This document shows, one piece after another, positions 34,453 to 64,000 of a stretch of DNA of 64,000 bases. A model generated the notes under the pieces. The model was not told where the DNA came from. It searched no databases and saw only the letters and a list, made by a program, of their open reading frames with translations. The position numbers and the translations under genes were made by a program. Source of the stretch: Allodiplogaster sudhausi (taxonomy: Eukaryota; Nematoda; Chromadorea; Rhabditida; Diplogasteridae); NCBI GenBank assembly GCA_945643635.1, contig CALZFC010000035.1, forward strand, positions 2,311,001 to 2,375,000, read 5' to 3'. The stretch's first letter is position 1. Each line of letters opens with the position of its first letter.

Positions 34453-35749
34453 CTGTAATAACAAGAAGTTGTTATTTAGTCAACTTCTCTGCCTTTAGCA
34501 ACGGAAGACGATGGGAGGGATTGGTTTATCACCGGGAATCAGGACGACGCTGACAGAGGCAACCGCTCACGAAGGGCAAGGGAGGGGAGAATGATGAGGA
34601 ATGCCTCGAAAACATAATTGGTATGCTAATGATGGAAAGGGCTGGAAGGAAGGAAACGTGAGGAGTGGAACATTTCGTTATACATCTACGTTGAGGAGCA
34701 GTCGGTGGAGAGTTGGCGAATAATACAAACAATGATGTTCAGTAGTTCTGGCAGCCTGATTGTGAGCCAGATCACTAGTGATCGAGTCCAAGGGGTGGGT
34801 GACGATTTAAACATATTATACTACTATACTACTACATTGTACTCCCAATTCTTCACAGAGACGAGGTCTTCTGGAAATACCCTTGGGTTCATGAAAGAGA
34901 TACTGAGTTCTAAGATGACAAAAGTTGTGAGAGAGCAAGCGAGAAGTGACTGAAATGTTCGTCAGTTGAGAAATATTGTAATTAATAAGGAATCCCAGAG
35001 TTTTCGAAGGGATGAGATGAAGTTGGTTGTTAAAAGAATTGATAGGCGGAGGGACAAAGCCTACATCGAGGCCATATTCCTTCGAATTGAACGAATTTTC
35101 GAGGTTAATAAGAGTCGAGGTTGGGGCTCATTGTCCCATTGTGGACGGCCAAAGTAACTTTTCTTCCTTCACAAGGGGAATTCGAGCCGATTTTTTTTTG
35201 TTTCAGTTATACCTCCGTCATGATGATGAGCGAGAAGGAGACTGAGCGAAGAGAGGCAGAAGAAGTCGACCACTCAGCAACTCAGAAACAACGATCTCGA
35301 GCCATAAAAACAAGTCGAAATGATATAATGCCGCATATTCAAATCTAGGCAATGCAATGATTCAAATTAAAAAAAAATCACGCTTTAACGTTAACTTCAG
35401 CAGGACAAAATCATTATATCTAAAGTCGAAATTAAAAATATGCAAAGATATTTTTGACAATCCCAGCAAGCTTTTGCTTTCTTGCAAGTACACATTTTCG
35501 AGCAACCCGCTTCCATTGGGATTTCCAGGGCAAAGGGCACCGTGATGCGGGACACAATAGTAATGTAAGAATACAGCAAGAATTGTAATCTGGACAGCTC
35601 CTCTGGTGAAAAATGCCTAAAAACAAATAGAAACTGCTCGAAATTTTTTAGTATGATTGTCGTCTTCTGCTAAATGAGATCTTTCGAATGGTGTTGCTCA
35701 TTTTATAACCTCGGGAGAAGCCGAGACCAATGCCTTGCATGTTTTTGTA

Positions 35750-36012
35750 TGTACTGGGCGTTGTATAGGCTCTGATAAAGAAGTCTTCTATAATTGCAAG
35801 CGTAATGCTGCAATCTTTTTTTTTAGCTTCGTTCAGAGTAATTTATTTCGGGAAAAAAAGAATATTCGTCAAAGACACACAGTGTAGCTCTATTTGATAA
35901 GCAACACAGAGCATGCTCTATTTAATGTATGTATATGTTACTGTGATAAGTGAGAGAAGCCTTATCAAACAACAACATCTTCGAGCGAATCGACACCGTC
36001 GAAGAAGTGAAA
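35750..36012 (-). pseudogene. 3' flank of a fourth galectin copy (D), coding part absent
   Basis: This matches the flank downstream of relic B (GCTCTGATAAAGAAGT, GGGAAAAAA, CAACAACATCTTCGAG) and stops just before the terminal exon. No galectin codons remain. Confidence 0.6.
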
Positions 36013-38990
36013 ATAACCTCTTACTATTAATTTCATCTTGTAATTTTTGCACCTTTGTTGCCTTAATTCTTTAGTGTATTCCTTCTTTCTCGTACTATTG
36101 CTTGTCGATTCCCGTGTAATGTAGACAAAAAAGAAACTTTGAATGATATTTTTATTTCCATGAAAAAGGCAAACGTTTTGGACACTTCTAAACAATGACG
36201 CATCTATCGCATGCACAATCGAATTCAATGATTTTGTCTGAAAGGGCGTGGTGCGGATCTTGGGGCGCTGTGTGGGGTTGAATGATTTTGGGCGTTTCGT
36301 TTCTAAAGCTAAAATGAACAAGGAACGAAGAGTGCAGCTGACAAACGAGAATGAAATCTACATTACATAGCATTTTTGATCATTATAGCCATTCGGCTAA
36401 ACCGGAACGAGTTTTTTTTTGCTTGTTAATTGTTGAAAAAATGAAGCACGTTTGGGTACAACAGCAAAAGCTAGAGATTAATAGGTGCTAACAGTCCAAG
36501 TTTTTGCCTCTTTCCTCTCAGGAACGAACCGGAGTGGACCTGAGCATCATTTTCGAATGAGGAAGAGGAGCTACATACTACTAAGGCATATATGCTCTTC
36601 TCTCATTTGCACACAACACAACACAACATTTCTCTAAACTCCTAATGGTAAGATATTTTGTATTGACTTTCACAACTGCACGCGCATGTAATTGTTTTCA
36701 TAGAAATTAAAAAGGATACGACAAATAAATTGATAGTGGACGCATAAAGTGAATTGGTTACTGTATGTAGGTATGTATGTACTTGTGTGAATGGAACCAA
36801 GACTGACTCGTGATAGAGAAGCTAGAGGGTAGATGGTTAGGCATCTCTGAGTTAGCAGCTGCTGAGAATGAAGCCTACTTGTATCTGTGTGGGTACATGG
36901 GTGGATTAAACTGATTGAACGGGGAGTGGGAGGGGGCTTATAAAATATGTATGTATGTGTACATGTTCATACATAAATCATAATAAGATTGTGAAGACGT
37001 GAAGAAGAAGAAGAAGAAGAAGAAGAAGAAGAAGAACAAGTACACTCGCAACTATCTTTTCTTTTTTGGGAAAATGACAACTGCAAAAGAATGGGCACGC
37101 GGGTTTGAAGGAAGAAGGGTGAATAACGAATTACTCATTCGAGAAGCATCCATTGCATGTGAATTAGAAGGTATGTTATTGATTAGAAAAAAAAAGATTA
37201 TATCGATTTTACTTTGGACCGTACCATCTTCTTTTTGTTAGCTGCTACCTTGCATTTAGAAGAGAAAAGAAAGAAAAACAACACGCACACAAGCACATAA
37301 AAATGTGGAAAGAAAGCAACCAACTTCCATGGAAGTATGGAGCTGTAATGATGAAGAAACATTGTACGGGAGCGGGAATTTGGGAGCGGCGACGAAGAAA
37401 GGCAGTTTCTCTGTGTGTGTGGTAGGCAGCGTGCGCAGTCGAAAATACTACAACATCAGGCATTTACAAGATCTTCTCTCCCACTGATACAATGAAAAAG
37501 AAGCGCGTTTCGTGTGGAAGCTGCTGTGGAAAAAGCTGCAAGCCAGAACTATAATGAAGCTTGCCAAAAACAAGAAAAAAATATCAGAAGAAGAAGAATT
37601 TGAAAATGAGAGAGAGAACGAATTTTTTTTTGGTTTCTTTTGTCAACTAGCCAAAAGCACGCCGAAATGCAAAAAGTGATGAGAAGTTGTTGCTATTACA
37701 TATATACAAGTTGCGCGAAAGATTGAAAGGGGCGAAAAAGCAGCTGCCAGCTATGGGAAAAGCAGACATTCCCGATTTCTAACAAGAAGCTGCATCAAAT
37801 GACAAAAACGAAGAAAGAGCAAAACAGAGAAGATATGAATGAATGAATCAAAGTGAAGGAAACTCAGGTAAAGTGATATTGAGAGGGAAGTGGATAAAGG
37901 GCGGTAACCAAAAAAAAAATTTTTTTGGTAATGCACGTTTAAATTGCGTCCTCTTCAAAAAAAAAATATCCATTTTTCCTGCAATTTTTCCTGCCAGAAA
38001 GCCGCTTCGAAAAAGAGAGAGTACGAGAAAGCAAGAGACAAATTTGAACGTGCATTAATAAACTTTTTTATTTCGGAGACCGTCCTCATTTAAGTGAAGT
38101 GCATTTTTCATCTCAGAGAAAAGGCAGCCGAACGTTGATTTGTCGCGAAGGATTCGCTGGTGCGCAGATATGGTTTCGCAGAAAAAAAAAATGTTTTCTC
38201 AATTTTTGTTTGAAGATATCACTTACAAGGAGGAGTGGTAAGGCAGAGATGCGAACAACATATGTATGTAGTTTGGGGTCTTCCAGAATTAGTGAAAGGC
38301 TCAAAGCCACAGTTTGGATTTAAGTGATATGACGACGCGCAATGGAAAATACTTTCTTTTCAATCAAGCAAGCAAGTGTAAATGGGAAAGAGGTAATCTA
38401 CACAAAACTGAACTAATTGTAAGAAAAAAAAACCGAATGAAAGCAAGCCGGAAAAAACATAATTTGATCTAATCGTTTGAATACGTCTGACAGTGAAGAA
38501 TAGTAAGTAAGTATATTGATTCAAGTTCAACAGCGTTAGTTTTGATTGAGCTCGACAGATGAATTTTGATCATTTTAGTGCTGCCAGGGACTTCTAATTC
38601 AGCAGATGCCTCTAAAGTTTACCTGTGTGTATATAGAAGGTTGTTATTCATGGTTAATGATGACTACAAACACATACACTCGCATAAACACACAAAGCAC
38701 ACAAAAGGCAGAAGAAACTCACACGCAACAGGACTCTCACTTGTACTTGGTTTTGATAGAGAAGATCTACTGAGACGATGGATTTGATTAGGAAGTTCTG
38801 TAGGGACATACTTTTGATACCTGGGAGAAACTGCGTGGCAGAGTGCATTTCAATGAGGGCTTATGGATTTTGAGCCGAAGAAACGAATTTGATTTTCGAT
38901 CTATGAGAGAGGTTATCTAGAATGAGGTGTATTTATAGTGTGTTCATGCGTACTGTAGTTGTCGTCGTGGGATCACGGGAATCTTGATAT
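36013..38990. other. No supported gene
   Basis: It contains a (GAA)n run at about 37000-37036 followed by a short plus-strand frame (MTTAKEWARGFEGRRVNNEL ... CELEG) ending at a GTATGT donor-like site. That frame has no partner exon or family. ACATATGTATGT palindromes recur. The 3' end and presumably the 3' UTR of the AP-2 gene lie at its right edge. Confidence 0.4.
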
Positions 38991-39014
38991 GAAGGATGAC
39001 GGGGGGGAGTGGAA

Positions 39015-59244
<20,230 letters not shown>

Positions 59245-59449
59245 CTGAAAAGGCGCGCGCGAGGGTATACGGTAGGCACACTATAAATTGTGAGAAGTAC
59301 GGTGTGCACACTACAATAGGTACGGTAAGCACACTATAAATAGGGCTTAAAAGTCGCGAGGGTATACGATAAAGACACCATAGATACACACGGAGATATT
59401 GGCGGCATCCAACATCATAAGACTGATCTGCCAGACGACAGTGTCTCAT

Positions 59450-59497
59450 GAACACTGGCCGCCGAACGGCAGAAATTTGGCAGTGAGAACTGAGATG

Positions 59498-59536
<39 letters not shown>

Positions 59537-60799
59537 CAGAGAGAGAGAGAAAGAAGAGAGACCGATAATGATGCGGCATATAAATACACAAAGAGACAAT
59601 CACACATACGCGGACAGAGAGTCAAACTGTCAGACGGCGCCCCGGAGCACTGAGAGCCCGCTGGCATTGTCTCTGCCAGCCTACCTCTCTTTCTTTCTAT
59701 CTCTGTTCGCTCTCTTTCCCTCTCTCTCTCTAACTCTCTCTCTGTGCTACCTCTATCCGCTCCCAACTCGGCAGAAGACAGAGCCCTCTCTCCCTCATTC
59801 CAACCCTGTCACCCTTATCGCCAGTCGAGAGAGAGAGAGAGACAGTATAACAGAGACAAAGGTGAGAGAGAGAACAGCAAAATTCCAGCAGCCCTCCGGG
59901 CGGCAAGCACATGCAGCGAGAGAATGACTGAGAGGGAGAGAGAGAGAGAGAGAGCGACAGTGTGCTAGATAGAGATAGAGGGCAAGGAAACCATAGCAGG
60001 AAAAGAGACAGCAACATAATAAGTCAAAGGGCGAGATCGGTAGAATTATCAAGGAGAGTGTGAGAGAGCGTGGGAATACGCGTGAAGAAGAGAAGCAAAT
60101 GAAGTGAAGGAGAAGAGAGAGAGAAGATCAGCGAGAGAAAGAGAGAGAAAGAGAGAGAGAGAGTAAGAGAGCGAGAGAGAGAGAGTGAGAGAAAAAGAAA
60201 GAGAGAGTGTTCCTGCCAGGTAAGCAGTAGACATTCGGCTCCTGCCGTCGGCGCCGCCGCTGGCATCCAGAGCGGTTGGGTGTTATCAGCAGATAGAAAT
60301 AGAGAGAGAGAGAGAAGACACCAAAAAGAGTCCTGACAAAGACAAAAAGAGACACAGCAAGATAAAAAGGGAGAGAGAGAGAGAGAGCGAGATAAAGAGA
60401 GGGAGACCGACAGAGAGATAGCTAGAGATAGCTAGAGAGAGAGAAAAAGAGAGAGAGAGGCAGAGAGAGAGAGAGTATGAGAGAAGCAGAGAAACCATTC
60501 ACCCGTTTTATGCCAGACAACTGAGAACTGAGTACTGCTGCCAGCCAGAAAATGGGTGAAACAGAAGAGAACGAACAGTGTGTGTGTGTGTGCCATGCGT
60601 GGAAGGCGATTAGGGCTGAGAGAGGCAATACATACTTGCTAGAGGGGGGAAGAGTACTGGGGGGGGGGTGTGCGGCAGCCAGAGACAAAGAAGATCTGTG
60701 CTGCAGGCGTACATTCGGAGGGGAGAGAGAGAGAGAGATTGAGAGAGAAAGACAGAGAGAGAGTGAGGGAGACAAAGAGAGAGAGAGAGGGAGGGAGCA

Positions 60800-60836
<37 letters not shown>

Positions 60837-62508
60837 CAAAAAGAGGCAGCAATGATGGAAGCAAAAGTGATCGGCTGGGGGACAGGGAGACGCGCGTTGA
60901 AGGCAGCTGCATTTTTTCTTCTCCTTCCTCTGTCTAGAAGCGCCGCCATAGGGGAAGGGACAGGCCGAAGACGGAGGAGAGAGAGAGAGAGTGTGTGATA
61001 TGATGGAGGATAGCGAGAGACAGCGAGCTCGAGAGAGAAATAGAGAGATACAGAGCGAGAGAGAGGGAAAGAGAGATAGAGATTGAGAGAGAGAGAGAGA
61101 TGGAGATGGAGAGGGAAAAGATACTTGGATTATGAGACAGGTCAACCAGACAGTTCCTCTTGGTGACGAGGGTGGGGTGAAGCTGACGTAAGAGGGAAGG
61201 GGGCTCCGGAGGACCCAATGAAAATAGCGGGGCCCTAGAAAACCCAAGACAAACCCAAGGCGAACCCAAAGCGAACCCAAGCCAGAACCTATCCATCGGC
61301 CAGGTCGGAAGAGATAGCCAGCCAGCCACCAAAATCGGGCAGCAACAAAAGCGCATCAACAACACGCAGGCGAGTAGCGGCGATCGGGGGTCGAGATGGC
61401 GAGAGAAAAAGGACATCAGAAAACAACAGAGAAGAGTGAATTGATCATGGCGAGTCGAGAGAGAGAGAGAGAGTGAGAGAGAAAGAGAGGGGTGAGGATG
61501 GTGGACGAGAGTGGATAGGAAGTAGGGAGGAAAACAAAGAGAGAGATAGAGGGAAAGAGGGAGACAGAGAAAGAGGGAGAGAGAGAGCGAGAGAGAGAGA
61601 GCGAAAGAGGGGAGAGAGAGAAAGAAAGAAAATAGCTGCTGCTCTCTCCCGGGGCACCCACCGGTCGGCCGGCCGATCGCGGCTGAGGGGCAGTGTCATG
61701 ATTTTGGAGCGGTGAGGGGGGGGGGGTCGAGGTTGGGTGGGTAAGAGCACCAAGTGTGAGAGAGAGAGTGAGTGAGTGATAGAGAGAGAGGAAGAGGGAG
61801 AGAGAGAGGAAGAGAGAGAGAGGGAGAGAGAGAGAGGGAGGGAGAGAGTTGAAGGTGGCGCTGCAGTGGTCGAGAAGGGGGGTTCAATTGACGAGAGTTG
61901 GGAAGGCTATTCATGGGCGAACATTCCCACTAGTTAGAGGATGAGATGAGAGTGCGAGAGAGCGTAGGAAAGAGAGAGAGAAAACGAGAGAGATTTAGAA
62001 GGAGAGAGAGAGAGATTGGGAAAGAGAGAGAAAAGTTGTGTCTTCTGTACGCGTGAATGTGTTCCCCCTTAGAGCTGCGCAGCTATGGCATATGAGCCAT
62101 CGCGAGGAGGTCCTAGGGGAAGGCGAGAAAGAGGGAGAGAGAGAAAGAGAAAGAGAGGAGGCAGGAGAAAGGGAGCGAGAGAAAGGGAGAGAGAGAGAGA
62201 GAGAAAGAGAGAGCAAAAGGAAATAAAAGAAACAAAACTCAACGCGATATGGTACGAGTATGAATATGTTGGGGGGGGGGGGGTTCAGTTCGGGCAAACC
62301 GCTGATTGTTATCTAGAAACACACACACATGTTCGCATAAGAGCTACTCTTGCAGATAGACTCATGTCAGCTAGAGGCATTGCGCGGCATCGGTGGGCTC
62401 ATCTATTTCTGTGCCGATGGGAGAGAGTGGAGAGAGAGAGATAGAGAGTGAGATGGAGAGAGAGTGAGAGAAAGAGAGAGAGAGAGAGTCGAAAGGAGAG
62501 AGAGACAG

Positions 62509-62543
<35 letters not shown>

Positions 62544-62721
62544 GGGCCGAGTTTAGAGGTATACGCATTGAGCCTCTCCCGACCGCTCCGCCCTCGGGAG
62601 CCCGCCTGCCTACTGACGCTGGCAGTAAACAGTACTCAAACATTTTCTACCTCTCCTCCACCCTCCTTCAGCATTACTCATCGAACTTACTCTTCTTCTT
62701 TTCTGGTTTCTATGCTCTCTC

Positions 62722-62763
<42 letters not shown>

Positions 62764-62804
62764 CAATCACTCTCTCTCTCTCTCTGATCCCGCCCTATCT
62801 CCAT

Positions 62805-62848
<44 letters not shown>

Positions 62849-64000
62849 TAGAGATCGGAAGGGCGGTGATGCGCCGCATCCCACGGCGGTGGCAGCGGGA
62901 AACGCCGTTGCTGCCAGGCAGGCAGCGAGAAGGCGCGCGGCCAGAGGAAGAGGAGGAGAGAGAGAGAGTACGCGATTCGTCAGACAAGATGTGTTGAGAG
63001 AACTAGTTGGCCGGTACTCGGTACTCTTACTCTTGCGCCTCGTGCCACACGGCCATTCAGATTTTCTCTCTCTCTGCCTCTCTCTCTCTCTCACTCTCTC
63101 ACTCTCTTTCTCTCGCTCTCTCTCTCTCTTTCTCTCTCTCAATCAGATTCACAGACACGCATACACACACACAGACATCTACTCCCGGCAGAATTTGAGA
63201 GAAAGAGAGCAAATTACTGACAATTTCACAAGTTCTAGACATTGTCTGAAAAATGGAGATCGACAATTGAGACACTCATATTTCTCCTCTTCTCACCGAC
63301 GTTTACAGTTTAAAAGAACTGAAATATGTGGACGCGATGTGTGCCTTACAAAATTTTTTTAAAAGTTGAAATCGGAGTTGGTTGTTTCTGTAAACAAAGT
63401 AGGAAGACGGACCACGAGTTGGGTAGGCGAGGGGGTGAACACAGGAGGGGAACGTATGTAGAAGGAAGGAAGAGTCTCCTCCTCTGTGATCTGTGAGGAA
63501 GCGGGCCGGGCCAGGGGCCTGAAGGAGGGAGGAGAAGAAGAAGAAGTGTGCGGCTCTATGGCCGGCGGGGCGGAAGGCTAGGGGACAGTAGAGAGAGAGA
63601 GAGAGAGAGTGAGAGGGAGAAAGAGAGAGAGAGAGAAAAAGAGAGAGAGATAGAGAGAGAGAGTGCGATAATGAGAGAGTGTGCAAGTCAGCCGCGAGAA
63701 ATAAGAAAGAAAGACGAGGGAAGAGAATAGCTGCGAGGGCTGCTGCGGGGTCGCGCGTGTACCGTGTCTTTTCTCTCTCTGTCTTTATCTCTATCACTCT
63801 CTCTTTCTCTCTCCTCTCTCTTTCTCTCTTTCTCTTGCTCTCTCTTTCTCTCTCTCGTGCCCTTCTACCCAACCTCTACCCCCCCCCCCCCCTCCTCCTG
63901 CAGTCGAGAGACGCCACCACTCTGCCCCTCAGCTCCCATCAGCCTCCCTCCCCCACTCGGCCTATTCTCTCTCTCTCTCTCACTCACTCTCTCTCTCACT
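59450..64000. repeat. Microsatellite-dominated region upstream of the visible AP-2 exons
   Basis: Mostly (GA)n on the plus strand with (CT)n at 62725-62785, 63065-63140, 63770-63860 and the right edge, plus poly-G/poly-C runs near 61716, 62271 and 63880. It probably belongs to a further 5' intron or to the promoter region of the AP-2 gene. I could not identify another exon or a promoter element. Confidence 0.75.

Larger units (their letters stand above)
32330..36012. repeat. Segmental duplication copy 2 (galectin gene plus flanks)
   Basis: Counterpart of 12930-17877. It ends exactly where copy 1 enters the terminal galectin exon (GAAGAAGTGAAAAT at 36012 versus 17874), so the duplication breakpoint lies at or beside that relic exon. 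Confidence 0.8.

Noticed and set aside
35965..36321. 118-codon minus-strand frame
   Set aside because: It runs into the galectin-D flank relic, has no recognisable features and no splice or start support.
37041..37170. Short plus-strand exon-like frame after the (GAA)n run
   Set aside because: A plausible donor follows, but there is no partner exon, family or acceptor; too weak to call a gene.
62448..63362. 304-codon plus-strand frame
   Set aside because: Built from GA and CT repeats joined by short unique sequence; no domain.

Overview
The window looks like animal nuclear DNA, most likely from a nematode. Genes are split by many introns, mostly short. Protein families include a secreted two-domain ShKT protein, tandem-CRD galectins, an AP-2 transcription factor and a RING1-like E3 ligase. 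Intergenic DNA and introns are full of (GA)n/(CT)n microsatellites and of short palindromes of the ATACATATGTAT type. The nematode assignment rests on family content and is not proved; no rRNA or tRNA gene was recognised.

Layout. 1-4.8 kb: minus-strand RING1-like gene, with 12 exons visible and its 3' end running off the left edge. 4.9-8.2 kb: no gene recognised; microsatellite and a possible LINE tail. 8.2-9.6 kb: HARBI1-type DDE transposase whose only visible intron is almost pure (GA)n, beside a copy of a hairpin-bearing repeat. 10.45-11.1 kb: small secreted protein with two ShKT domains (minus). 12-18 kb and 32-36 kb: two copies of one segmental duplication, each with a two-CRD galectin gene (minus) and an upstream relic. 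The first galectin looks usable; the second carries phase errors and a lost splice donor. 18.2-19.7 kb: near-perfect tandem duplication of about 750 bp. 23-31.3 kb: decayed and small genes, a truncated LINE, a small terminal-inverted-repeat element, minisatellites and a perfect 25-bp-arm hairpin.

39.0-59.2 kb is one minus-strand gene, an AP-2 (TFAP2/aptf) homologue. Nine exons join in phase and cover the whole AP-2 DNA-binding/dimerisation region. Its 12.7-kb intron is mostly alternating (GA)n and (CT)n tracts. Its last intron is largely a 99-bp satellite of about 16 units. Each unit is a dimer of two diverged monomers of about 50 bp, and each monomer carries a five-box heat shock element (alternating GAA/TTC every 5 bp, the HSF1 site). 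This intronic HSE satellite is the most striking object in the window.

A second theme is splicing. Several introns whose exon phases are fixed by neighbouring exons can only be joined in frame with a GC donor. In the galectin pair, the GC donor of one copy is mutated in the other. From 59.3 kb to the right edge the DNA is mostly (GA)n/(CT)n microsatellite with no gene I can support.
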